From: Spirochaetota bacterium
GTDB lineage: Bacteria; Spirochaetota; UBA4802; UB4802
Direction of reading: 5' to 3'
NCBI GenBank assembly: GCA_029548025.1
Contig: JAKPOE010000396.1
Coordinates: forward strand, 1 to 33,531
DNA: 33,531 bases
The notes under the pieces were generated by a model. It did no database searches. It was not told where the DNA came from and worked only from the letters and a program-made list of their open reading frames with translations. The position numbers and the translations under genes are program-made. Shown here piece after piece: positions 23,588 through 32,671 of the stretch (the first letter of the stretch is position 1; each line of letters begins with the position of its first letter).

Positions 23588-26500
23588 ATGAATAGTGATA
23601 TCAACTTTACAGAAAATGCTGATCATGTAAAATATTTACTACAGATTGCAAATCTTGATACTACGTCTTCCCTATCAGAGTATGTTCACAATCTAAAAAC
23701 AACTATCGCCCAGCTAAAAATTCCTGTTTTTAATATTTCCTGCCTTTCAAACATCGAAGGCACCGATCATCTATTAATATTTCCCGATTGGGATTCCCTT
23801 AAGCAATGGGTGCCTGAGCTATCCATATCAAACAATATCTTTGAATATGCCACCATCAACATTAAAAAGTTAATTGCCAATCGTGCTATTTTTAAAAAAA
23901 GTATATTGCATTCACTATTACGCGGTTATTTAACACTGACCGATACTATTTCCATACCTGAGGTAATACAGTATCATAAAGCAATTGTTTCATGTGAACA
24001 AATGATAAGCGATTTTTCTCAAGCAAGTAAGGAATTATTTCAGATACTCAATCCTGATGTTCAGAATCGTATTCTGGAGTCACCTCTTTTTGGCAGCGCT
24101 ATATCATTTCCACTTTTTTCCGATAGAGATGTCATAGGCTCGTTTGATGTTGTTTATCCAAAAAACTATCCTGAAATAAATGACAATGAATTTGCAACCC
24201 TTGAACTTATTGCAAAATTAATAGCCAGTGGGTTGCGGCAATATCGTTACCAGAATAAAATTATTATTTCTGAAACAAAATATTCTTCGCTTGTCAATGC
24301 TATCCCTATGGCATTATTTGTCATTAACAAAGAGTATTCTATTATAGAAACTAACGATACCTTTAAAAAATGGTTTAACATAGAGCGCCCACTCAATAAA
24401 AAATGTTATGAGATAGTTGGTTGTAGCAATAAAACCTGTAATGGCTGCCCTGCCTCAAAAGCAATGGACAAAGCAGCTCCCATACTACAGGAGAAAAAAG
24501 TTCCTCATTTTAAGGATACACGTTTTTTTAACTATATTACTTCCCCCATCATTGCACCATCGGGCAGCATCTCTTCAGTAGTTGTTATTATGGAGGACAT
24601 AACAACACGTATCAATGCCGAGAAAAAAATAGAAAAATTTAGCCTGAGATTAGCAGAAGAAGTAGACAATCAAACAAAACAATTAAAGGAAAAACAGCAA
24701 AAATTGCAGTTAACCACCAACACGTTGTATGCATTGAAACAGGCTAACACCATAAAAGAAAGTATACACTGTATTATTGAATCGCTGCATACATTGGGTT
24801 GTAAATATTGTATTGTAACTTTGCTCAGCAGTGATGTCAATACACTTCAATTAGTTGAAGTATATCCTGCCAGCTTTTTGCAATTGCTTCAAGCGGTTAC
24901 CAATCAAAATATTACCACTATAATATTTGATTTTGATGATTCAGCAAATATACCGTTTTTTTCGGTTATTAAAAGCGGTAAAGAAATTATGATAGAACAT
25001 TTTTCTGAATTGATATCATTCCTTGAATCAACATTTCCACAAATTGAAAGCGATAAGATAAAACAAATTAGTTCATTACTAAAAGATGAAGTAATTGGCA
25101 TTTATCCTCTTGGGTCAAAACACCAGATAGAAGGAAGTATAGCAATTGCTTTTGACAAACAGTCAATTGAAGAAAACAAGGATTATATAGAGATATTACT
25201 CAATGCTGCAGCGGTTGAAATAAACCGCAAACGAAATCAGGAAGAGCTTGTAAAATCGGAATTAAAATATCGTAATCTGGTAGAAAATACTCAGGATATA
25301 ATAATGCTGTGCACTGCAGAAGGTGAAATTATTTACGGCAACTCGGCTTTTTATAAACTGCTGGCATATCCCGAAACCAGAAAACCTTCATTTTTTAATT
25401 TCATTGATGATAATGAAAAATATTTAATACAATCAATAATGCAACATTTGCTTAATTATGGAATTAATCCTGACCCATTTGAGATTCAGATGTATACCTG
25501 TGATGAAAAATTTTTATGGTTTGAAATTGCCATGAGCATGATACCACTTGATCATACGGTAGGTATTCAGATTGTTGCTCGTGATATTGAACGTAAAAAA
25601 AGAATGGAATCACATATACAAAACCTAACAGAATTTCAGGAAAAGATATTACAAAATGAGATGATTGGAATTATAACTACTGATCTGAGCGGTATCATTA
25701 CCAGCTGGAATAAGGCAGCAACAAGTATACTGCAATATCAGCCCTTTGAAACACTCAATACTCCCTTGCAAAATCTTATTCTTAATTATTATGAAGATTC
25801 AGTTTTGTCAAAATCAAATACTTTTGCCTCAATCATAAACCAACCGTATACAGAGATTAAGATGCTTAAAAAAGGTGGCACTATTATTACCACCCTGTGC
25901 ATGTCATCTCTTTTACATGATGATCATGACATGCCATTTGCACGTCTTCACTTTTTTATTGACATCAGTGAGAAGAAGCAACTTGAAGCTGAATCATTAG
26001 AGCTAAATAAAAAACTCCAGCATGCCCAGCTGGTTACCATAGTATCACTGGCAAAGTTGGCAGAATATCGTAACAAAGAAACTGGCATGCATCTTGAACG
26101 TATCATGCGCTATGTTGAAATTTTAGCACGGGAGCTATCACAACATCCTGATTATAGAGACTATATAACCGAAGAATATATACAGGATCTGGTAAATTCA
26201 TGTCTTTTACATGATATTGGGAAGGTTGGAGTTCCTGATCATATTTTGCTTAAACCTGGAAAACTTACCGACTATGAATATGAGATAATGAAAACACATA
26301 CAATAATAGGTGCTGAAACTATAGCGGAAGCAGAAAAAAAGGTTGAAGGACGTTCCTATCTCAATTTAGGGAAAGAAATTGCCTATTATCATCATGAACG
26401 ATGGGATGGCTCAGGATACCCCAAAGGTTTGAAAGGTGATGCTATACCTTTTTCAGCACGCATAGTTGCTATAGCTGATGTATATGATGCTCTTGTTTCA

Positions 26501-26647
26501 GAACGCCCCTATAAACGTGCTTTTCCTCATGAGAAGGCAGTTGAAATTATTTCTAAAAAAGCGGGAACATATTTTGATCCTGTAATTGTGGAAGCTTTTA
26601 TAAAACATCACAATAGATTTTTGCAGATCAAAGAGACCCTTCTCTAA
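23588..26647 (+). CDS. GAF/PAS-HD-GYP cyclic-di-GMP phosphodiesterase-like signalling protein
   Basis: A 1019-residue soluble protein. The order is a GAF-like region (about 1-215), a PAS (about 232-345) with the Cys cluster CYEIVGCSNKTCNGCPASKA, a coiled coil (about 345-380), a second GAF (about 385-545), two PAS domains (about 555-670 and 675-795), a linker helix, and a C-terminal HD-GYP domain (about 815-1010). HD-GYP residues are intact: NKETGMHLERI, His875-Asp876 in LLHDIGKVGVPD, and HHERWDGSGYP from His935, followed by ARIVAIADVYDAL. Active HD-GYP enzymes hydrolyse c-di-GMP, or 3'3'-cGAMP in some bacteria. No membrane segment is evident, so signals are likely intracellular; the CxxxxxCxxCP-type PAS may bind a metal or sense redox. 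No Shine-Dalgarno sequence precedes the ATG. One AACTATCGC copy lies at 23701-23709. Confidence 0.93.
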   Translation: MNSDINFTENADHVKYLLQIANLDTTSSLSEYVHNLKTTIAQLKIPVFNISCLSNIEGTDHLLIFPDWDSLKQWVPELSISNNIFEYATINIKKLIANRAIFKKSILHSLLRGYLTLTDTISIPEVIQYHKAIVSCEQMISDFSQASKELFQILNPDVQNRILESPLFGSAISFPLFSDRDVIGSFDVVYPKNYPEINDNEFATLELIAKLIASGLRQYRYQNKIIISETKYSSLVNAIPMALFVINKEYSIIETNDTFKKWFNIERPLNKKCYEIVGCSNKTCNGCPASKAMDKAAPILQEKKVPHFKDTRFFNYITSPIIAPSGSISSVVVIMEDITTRINAEKKIEKFSLRLAEEVDNQTKQLKEKQQKLQLTTNTLYALKQANTIKESIHCIIESLHTLGCKYCIVTLLSSDVNTLQLVEVYPASFLQLLQAVTNQNITTIIFDFDDSANIPFFSVIKSGKEIMIEHFSELISFLESTFPQIESDKIKQISSLLKDEVIGIYPLGSKHQIEGSIAIAFDKQSIEENKDYIEILLNAAAVEINRKRNQEELVKSELKYRNLVENTQDIIMLCTAEGEIIYGNSAFYKLLAYPETRKPSFFNFIDDNEKYLIQSIMQHLLNYGINPDPFEIQMYTCDEKFLWFEIAMSMIPLDHTVGIQIVARDIERKKRMESHIQNLTEFQEKILQNEMIGIITTDLSGIITSWNKAATSILQYQPFETLNTPLQNLILNYYEDSVLSKSNTFASIINQPYTEIKMLKKGGTIITTLCMSSLLHDDHDMPFARLHFFIDISEKKQLEAESLELNKKLQHAQLVTIVSLAKLAEYRNKETGMHLERIMRYVEILARELSQHPDYRDYITEEYIQDLVNSCLLHDIGKVGVPDHILLKPGKLTDYEYEIMKTHTIIGAETIAEAEKKVEGRSYLNLGKEIAYYHHERWDGSGYPKGLKGDAIPFSARIVAIADVYDALVSERPYKRAFPHEKAVEIISKKAGTYFDPVIVEAFIKHHNRFLQIKETLL

Positions 26648-26661
26648 ACATTGTATATTCT

Positions 26662-26688
26662 TTTATATCCTTTGTATCCTTTATATCC
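26662..26688. repeat. Three 9-bp tandem repeats overlapping the 3' end of the phosphodiesterase gene
   Basis: TTTATATCC, TTTGTATCC, TTTATATCC in tandem (26662-26688). On the minus strand the last unit provides the final codons and stop of the phosphodiesterase gene. Confidence 0.8.
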
Positions 26689-27136
26689 TTTTTAATACAG
26701 CTTTTAATGAATCACCACTTTCTATAATTCCATAAAAACCACTTTGTGCCGCTCCGGGATTAAACATCATTGGACTCCCATTAGTATTGCAAGGCTTATG
26801 AGTATGGCCAAAACACGCTATATCACATCCCGAATGTTTAGCTTCAATCCAAACTCCTGTAATGTCATGATGGGCTCCATATACATCCCCGTGGGTTATA
26901 AAAAATTTAAAATTGCCTATTGTTTCAACAATTGTGCTTTTTTCATTGATGCCCCTTGCCCTATCGATGTTGCCGCATACTGTTATCACAAACACACCTT
27001 CCGGTACACTCACATACATCAGGTCATTGATGCCATCACCGCAATGTAATAGATAATCAAACTTCCTTTCAGCTTCTATTATAGTTTTTATTGCATCAAT
27101 ATTTCCATGAGTATCCGAAATTACCAGTACTTTCAT
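26681..27136 (-). CDS. YfcE/MJ0936-type metallophosphoesterase
   Basis: A 151-residue cytoplasmic calcineurin-like phosphodiesterase. The dinuclear metal-site motifs are all present: SDTHGN (7-12), HCGDG, CGNID, FITHGD and FGHTHKP. Family members hydrolyse model phosphodiesters with Mn(II); natural substrates are mostly unknown. The length is slightly short of the usual 155-185 residues but nothing essential is missing. The gene is convergent with the HD-GYP gene (33 nt) and divergent from lepA (152 nt). Its stop codon lies within a 9-bp tandem repeat. Confidence 0.9.
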   Translation of the reverse strand: MKVLVISDTHGNIDAIKTIIEAERKFDYLLHCGDGINDLMYVSVPEGVFVITVCGNIDRARGINEKSTIVETIGNFKFFITHGDVYGAHHDITGVWIEAKHSGCDIACFGHTHKPCNTNGSPMMFNPGAAQSGFYGIIESGDSLKAVLKRI

Positions 27137-27288
27137 AAATTACACTCAATAAAAAGTAGTTGCATTATTTAAATCGGATTGGCGATAGTTCATCAAGAAT
27201 AAATTTTATATATTTATATAAACAGTCTGCTTTTTTTATAACACACGCTATAGTTTATTGTATCAATAACACGGTAGGTTTTGATTAT

Positions 27289-29085
27289 ATGGAACAATCA
27301 CTTATCAGAAATTTTTCCATCATTGCACATATTGATCATGGCAAATCAACATTGGCTGATCGTATTATTGAGCGTTGTAAAGCTATCGACCCACGCAATC
27401 ACGTTGATCAGCTTCTGGATGATATGGATATTGAGCGTGAACGTGGAATTACCATAAAAGCCAACGTCATTACACTGAACTATCAGTCGAAAGATGGAAA
27501 AATATATACATTTAATCTGATAGACACTCCTGGTCATGTTGATTTTGCCTATGAGGTATCCAGAGCATTAGCCGCATGTGAAGGAGTATTGCTGCTTGTA
27601 GATGCCACTCAGGGAGTTGAAGCTCAAACAATTGCTAATATGTACTTAGCTCTAGAAAATGACCTTACCATCCTGCCGGTCATTAATAAAATAGACATGC
27701 CAAATGCTGACATCCAGCGTACTAAAGAAAGCATTAAAAAAAGTTTAGGACTTGATCCTGATACAGTATTATGTGTTTCAGCACGCGAAGGAATTGGTAT
27801 AGATGAACTTCTGGAAAAAATCATCGAAATAATCCCTGCACCAAAAGGCAACCCTTCTGCACCACTTAAGGCTTTAATTTTTGACTCCTATTTTGATCAA
27901 TATGTTGGTGTTGTTACCAAAGTACGAATATTTGATGGGCAGGTTCAAGAAGATGATGAAATTATGCTATTTTCAACACAAAAGCAGTATGAGGTTACCG
28001 AGGTAGGACATTTTCGGCTAAAGCGAGAAAAACGAGTACAGCTAACCGCCGGTGAAGTAGGATACATAACAGCAGGGATAAAACAGCTAACCGATACCCG
28101 TACCGGTGATACTATAACATCCGCAGAAAATCCTGTTTCACACCCAATCATAGGATTTAAAGAAGCAAAACCAATGGTATTTTCCGGACTGTATCCATCA
28201 ATAAGCGATGACTATGATGATCTAAAAGATGCATTGTACAAATTAAAGCTTAATGATGCAGCATTACACTTTGAACCTGATAACTCGTATGCGTTAGGCT
28301 TTGGTTTCAGGTGTGGTTACCTTGGTTTGCTTCACATGGAAATCGTTCAGGAACGCCTGGAACGCGAATTTAATTTAGCCCTTATTACAACTGCTCCTAC
28401 CGTAGAATACCGCGTTATAAAAACAACAGGCGAAGTTCTATTAATTGATAATCCAGTTAAGATGCCCGACCCATCACAAATAGAACGTATAGAAGAACCG
28501 TTTGTACAGGCTACTATCATTACTCCATCTGAATTTATTGGCAATATCATGGCTCTGGTTAATGAATGCCGCGGAATACACAAAAAAATGGAATATATTG
28601 ATCCAACTAGAGTAGAACTGTTTTACGAAATGCCTCTTGCCGAGATTATGTTCAATTTTTACGATAAGCTAAAATCGTGCACTCGTGGATATGCTTCATT
28701 TGATTATGAACTTATCGATTATAGAGCTTCAGATATTGTTAAGGTTGATATTCTGGTAAATGAAGAATCAGTTGATGCTCTTTCATTCATGGTTCATGGA
28801 GATAAAGCATATAAGCGAGGCCGTGAGATTATTGAAAGGTTGAAAGAGGTTATCCCGCGACAACAATTTAAAATACCATTACAGGCAGCGATAGGCTCTC
28901 GCATTATTGCCCGAGAAAATATATCATCATTAAGAAAGAATGTTACAGCAAAATGCTATGGGGGAGACATTACCCGTAAACGAAAACTTCTTGAAAAACA
29001 GAAAGAAGGCAAAAAACGCCTTAAACAAATTGGTTCGGTTGAAATACCTCAAGAAGCTTTTTTAACTATCTTAAAGATAGAATAA
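27289..29085 (+). CDS. lepA: Elongation factor 4 (LepA)
   Basis: A 598-residue translational GTPase that acts on the ribosome in initiation and back-translocation contexts. G1 is AHIDHGKST (13-21), followed by [29 protein letters not shown] and SARE. The EF-G-like domains follow with [20 protein letters not shown]. The LepA-specific C-terminal domain ends [20 protein letters not shown] and [10 protein letters not shown]. The frame is open from 27160, but ATG 27289 begins at the conserved [20 protein letters not shown], so I use that; its ribosome site is weak (GGTAGG, about 11 bases away). The dispersed motif lies upstream at 27182-27190. Confidence 0.96.
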   Translation: MEQSLIRNFSIIAHIDHGKSTLADRIIERCKAIDPRNHVDQLLDDMDIERERGITIKANVITLNYQSKDGKIYTFNLIDTPGHVDFAYEVSRALAACEGVLLLVDATQGVEAQTIANMYLALENDLTILPVINKIDMPNADIQRTKESIKKSLGLDPDTVLCVSAREGIGIDELLEKIIEIIPAPKGNPSAPLKALIFDSYFDQYVGVVTKVRIFDGQVQEDDEIMLFSTQKQYEVTEVGHFRLKREKRVQLTAGEVGYITAGIKQLTDTRTGDTITSAENPVSHPIIGFKEAKPMVFSGLYPSISDDYDDLKDALYKLKLNDAALHFEPDNSYALGFGFRCGYLGLLHMEIVQERLEREFNLALITTAPTVEYRVIKTTGEVLLIDNPVKMPDPSQIERIEEPFVQATIITPSEFIGNIMALVNECRGIHKKMEYIDPTRVELFYEMPLAEIMFNFYDKLKSCTRGYASFDYELIDYRASDIVKVDILVNEESVDALSFMVHGDKAYKRGREIIERLKEVIPRQQFKIPLQAAIGSRIIARENISSLRKNVTAKCYGGDITRKRKLLEKQKEGKKRLKQIGSVEIPQEAFLTILKIE

Positions 29086-29102
29086 TAAAAGAATAAACCC
29101 TA

Positions 29103-31655
29103 TTACGCCCAGGTAATAAGTCGCGATTCATATTTTCTTGGCATATCTGAATGTAAGGGAATAACCCTTACGGTAAATCCAAATTGTCCGGATTTAAGGC
29201 AGAGCATCCTTCCCTCATAGATATATTTTCCACCACCCGATTCTTCTACCATATGCATAGGCAATGCAGCCCCATCCTCAATTTCGCCTTTCTGATTTAA
29301 GTTTCCAAAATATAATTCTACCTGAACATCAGTTGGTTTCAGATCACCCAAATTGACTACAGCTTTTGCTTTCAGTTGAGAACCAACAATAATCTCTTTT
29401 TTACTTTCATAGGTAATAGATTCAAGAGTAACCTGATGCCATTTTTGCATTATATCTTTTTTCCACTTAGCCAGTGAACGAGATGCTTTAAAATCATCCT
29501 TACTGAACTTCACAAAGTTATCATGTGCTGTAAGATAGTACATTTCAGTATACTCTTTCACCATTCTATTTGTGTTAAATTGCGGCAATATTGTTTTCAT
29601 TGATTCTTTAATACGATTTGCCCATTCACGAGGGATACCATCTGCGCCCCTGTTGTAAAAAAGTGGAATAACTTCTTGTTCCAGAATATTGTATAATGAT
29701 AAGCTTTCAACCTCATCTTGATAATCAGGGTCATGGTATTCTTCACCCTTTCCAATTGCCCATCCATTATTACCGTTGAATGCTTCTGGCCACCAGCCAT
29801 CCAATACACTTATATTGAGTGCACCATTAGGAACAACCTTCATGCCGCTTGTTCCCGATGCCTCCTGAGGCCGTATTGGTGTATTGAGCCATACATCAAC
29901 GCCCTGTACAATATATCGAGCAATATTGATATCATAATCTTCAAGAAAAACAATTTTGCTCCTGAACCGATCATCCCTGCCTAAATGGATAATCCGCTTA
30001 ATTAATTCTTTACCCATATTATCCCGAGGATGTGCCTTCCCTGAAAATATAATCTGTACTGGTTTTTCCTTATTTAATAGTATTCTTTCCAAACGTTGCA
30101 TATCTTTTAGTATAAGTGTAGCCCTTTTATAGGTCGCAAATCGCCGTGCAAATCCTATTGTCAATGCCTCGGAGTCAAGTACTGAATCTGCTTTCTCAAT
30201 CTCTGCCCTTGGTGCACCTCGTGCAATCAATTGTTCCCGTAACTTTTTACGTGCAAATGCCACTACCCGTTCACGCAAACGCTCTCTACAGCGCCATAGC
30301 TCAGAATCAGGAATGGTGTCAATACCTTTCCATATTGTTTTATCTACCGGATTATCAATCCATCTAGGACCAAGGTATCTGTTCAATAACCTCATCATTT
30401 CATCAGATGTCCATGAAAGAATCTGGACGCCATTGGTAACATGATAAATTGGCACCTCATTAACCGGCACCCCTGGCCATATATTTTTCCACATTCTACG
30501 TGATACCGAACCATGCAATTTAGATACCCCGTTGCAATGAGCAGCAGTTTTAATTGCTAAAACTGTCATACAAAATGTTTCTATTTTATCATGAGGATTT
30601 TCTCTCCCTAATGCCAAAAACTCATCACGAGATATGCTTAATTTTTGAAAATAATGCGATAGATATTTATCAATAAGTTCTGGAACAAATCTATCATTAC
30701 CTGCAGGAACAGGGGTATGTGTGGTAAAAACAGTGCTGGCATTAACATATTCAATGGCTTCATAAAAGTTTAATTTATGTGTATGCATAGTATCATGAAT
30801 CCGCTCAATGCTTAAAAAAGCTGAATGTCCTTCATTCATATGATAAACGGATATATTTTTCCCCAATGCTTTTAATAATCTGTATCCACCTATCCCCAAC
30901 AACATTTCCTGTTTAATACGCATTTCAACATCACCACCATAAAGCTGGTCAGTTATAGTACGGTCTTCCAGATTATTTTGCGTTATATTTGTATCTAAAA
31001 GGTAAAGTTTAACACGGCCAATATTACATTCCCATATCTGTGCAAATACAATCCTGCCGGGATATTCAACTTCAACTACCAAAGGCTTATCGTCTTTTAA
31101 AATCAGTTGTAATGGCAAATTGTGAAAGTCGGTCTCAGGATATCTTTCCTGCTGCCAGCCGTCGATATTGAGATACTGGTGGAAATATCCCAGACGATAC
31201 AATAGCCCAACAGCATAAAACGGAAGTCCTAATTCACTTGCCGACTTGATATGATCACCAGCTAAAACTCCCAAACCGCCTGAATAAATTGGCAAACATT
31301 CATGAATTCCAAATTCAGCACTAAAATAAGCAATCTGCATATTTTTATAGGTAGGATATGCATCTTCAACCCATGATTTTTTTGTTAAATGCCACTCAAG
31401 CTCTTCAGAAACTCGTTTTAAATGTGCCATAAAACTTTCTGAATCTGCTGCTTCGTCCAATTCGGACTGTGAAAGCATACCAAGAAGAGCTACGGGATTA
31501 TGGTCTAAATCCCTCCAGAGTTCAACATTTAGACGTCTGAAAAGCTCTATAGCTTCAAAATTCCACACCCACCACAAATTATATGCAATTGTTTTTAATG
31601 GTTTAAGATTATCAGGTAAATATGGATATACCCTGAATGTTTGTATAGTTCCCAT
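29103..31655 (-). CDS. glgP: Alpha-glucan phosphorylase (GT35)
   Basis: An 850-residue PLP enzyme that releases glucose-1-phosphate from glycogen or maltodextrin. The N-terminus is the DUF3417 form found in the short bacterial/archaeal alpha-glucan phosphorylases (LKTIAYNLWWVWNFEAIELF). Next come YFSAEFGIHECLPIYSGGLG and GVSKLHGSVSRRMW, then FARRFATYKRATLI. The PLP-lysine region RPQEASGTSGMKVVPNGALN and LDGWWPEAF follow. The C-terminal 100 residues form a beta-rich extension typical of the group. GGTGG/GGAG lies just before the ATG at 31655; the GTG three codons earlier falls inside that ribosome site. The gene ends 17 nt from the convergent lepA and has a predicted promoter at 31688-31716. 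No other glycogen genes are in the window. Confidence 0.94.
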   Translation of the reverse strand: MGTIQTFRVYPYLPDNLKPLKTIAYNLWWVWNFEAIELFRRLNVELWRDLDHNPVALLGMLSQSELDEAADSESFMAHLKRVSEELEWHLTKKSWVEDAYPTYKNMQIAYFSAEFGIHECLPIYSGGLGVLAGDHIKSASELGLPFYAVGLLYRLGYFHQYLNIDGWQQERYPETDFHNLPLQLILKDDKPLVVEVEYPGRIVFAQIWECNIGRVKLYLLDTNITQNNLEDRTITDQLYGGDVEMRIKQEMLLGIGGYRLLKALGKNISVYHMNEGHSAFLSIERIHDTMHTHKLNFYEAIEYVNASTVFTTHTPVPAGNDRFVPELIDKYLSHYFQKLSISRDEFLALGRENPHDKIETFCMTVLAIKTAAHCNGVSKLHGSVSRRMWKNIWPGVPVNEVPIYHVTNGVQILSWTSDEMMRLLNRYLGPRWIDNPVDKTIWKGIDTIPDSELWRCRERLRERVVAFARKKLREQLIARGAPRAEIEKADSVLDSEALTIGFARRFATYKRATLILKDMQRLERILLNKEKPVQIIFSGKAHPRDNMGKELIKRIIHLGRDDRFRSKIVFLEDYDINIARYIVQGVDVWLNTPIRPQEASGTSGMKVVPNGALNISVLDGWWPEAFNGNNGWAIGKGEEYHDPDYQDEVESLSLYNILEQEVIPLFYNRGADGIPREWANRIKESMKTILPQFNTNRMVKEYTEMYYLTAHDNFVKFSKDDFKASRSLAKWKKDIMQKWHQVTLESITYESKKEIIVGSQLKAKAVVNLGDLKPTDVQVELYFGNLNQKGEIEDGAALPMHMVEESGGGKYIYEGRMLCLKSGQFGFTVRVIPLHSDMPRKYESRLITWA

Positions 31656-31687
31656 AGTCTCCACCTATAATAAATAGTAATCGGGCA

Positions 31688-31716
31688 ATAGTAGTTTCTC
31701 AGTAAAAACAAGTCAA
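31688..31716 (-). promoter_or_regulatory. Predicted promoter of glgP
   Basis: On the minus strand TTGACT (31716-31711) is followed after 17 nt by TACTAT (31693-31688), 32 nt before the glgP ATG. Confidence 0.5.
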
Positions 31717-31835
31717 GATTTTAATAATGATACTGATAATTTTATTAGTTTTTAGAAATAACTATCACACATTTTTTTAACATCTCACCAAATAAATGAT
31801 ATATTGTTATGAGATAGTTATTATTAATTGATATA

Positions 31836-31864
31836 TTGACTTACAAACAGTTTCTCATTATGTA
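31836..31864 (+). promoter_or_regulatory. Possible promoter of the nitrilase-family gene
   Basis: TTGACT (31836-31841) is followed after 17 nt by TATGTA (31859-31864). The -10 is weak and the resulting leader would be only about 8 nt, so this is tentative. Confidence 0.3.
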
Positions 31865-31878
31865 TCAAAGGATTGTCT

Positions 31879-32592
31879 ATGGATTTTACAATCGTATTGT
31901 ATCAATATCCATTAGGAAGTTTCATCACGCATCACACCTTTCAAAATTTACAGAGAATAAAACCGCACTTCATTTGTTTTCCTGAATATTTCTTTGTAAA
32001 CAAAAAATTAGGTAACCATGCCCAGACTTATCACAATCAACAATTACAATTGAAGCGCATACAGCTATTATCACGTGAGCTTGACACAGTTGTCATTGGC
32101 GGTACAATGCCCGAATTAAATGGAAATAAATTGCACAACACAACCTTTGTTTTTCACAATGGGACAATACTGGGTTTTTATCGTAAACAAAACCTTTTTT
32201 TTGCCGAAGAAGGGAAAATTACTCCGGGCAATGGTCATGTTATATTTAATGCGTATGGCATACGATTCAGTGTTCTTATATGTGCAGATGTTTTTAAGGA
32301 TGAAAATTTTATTGCTCTTAAAGAGCAGGGGGTGCAAATAATATTTATTCCAACATTTTCACTATTCCGTAATGAAACAATCGACGAAAAATATAAACGT
32401 GATAATGATATATTCATACGGGGAGCAAAATTAGCTGATGCAATTATAGTTAAGGTATGCGGAGTAAAATCCGATTATAAAAATTTTTTACAGGCACGAA
32501 GCCTTATTGCATCACCCGAAGGTATTCTTTACCGAGTTGAACCTGAACAGGAAGATAAATCAATGCTGATAGTAAATACTATTACTATCTAA
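31879..32592 (+). CDS. Carbon-nitrogen hydrolase (nitrilase superfamily)
   Basis: A 237-residue cytoplasmic protein with the Glu-Lys-Cys triad of the family: Glu36 in CFPEYFF, Lys103 in GFYRKQNLF and Cys135 in LICADVFKD. The surrounding strands (VVIGGTMPE, IIFIPTFSLF, ADAIIVKVCGV, ARSLIASPEGILYRVE) fit the alpha-beta-beta-alpha fold. Such enzymes cleave amides or nitriles; at this length it resembles the general amidase branch, and N-carbamoylputrescine-type activity is only a thought prompted by the neighbouring speE gene. AAAGGA six bases before ATG 31879 decides the start. It is convergent with speE across 79 nt, where I see no hairpin terminator. Confidence 0.88.
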   Translation: MDFTIVLYQYPLGSFITHHTFQNLQRIKPHFICFPEYFFVNKKLGNHAQTYHNQQLQLKRIQLLSRELDTVVIGGTMPELNGNKLHNTTFVFHNGTILGFYRKQNLFFAEEGKITPGNGHVIFNAYGIRFSVLICADVFKDENFIALKEQGVQIIFIPTFSLFRNETIDEKYKRDNDIFIRGAKLADAIIVKVCGVKSDYKNFLQARSLIASPEGILYRVEPEQEDKSMLIVNTITI

Positions 32593-32671
32593 TGCTTCAC
32601 CATCCTCCCAATTTGTTTGGCTGTTATAAATAATAGTACTCCATATTTTAATTAATAAAATACTTTGGAAC

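Noticed and set aside
27160..27288. A 43-residue N-terminal extension of LepA
   Set aside because: The conserved LepA start is at 27289; the extension is AT-rich intergenic translation carrying a dispersed motif copy.
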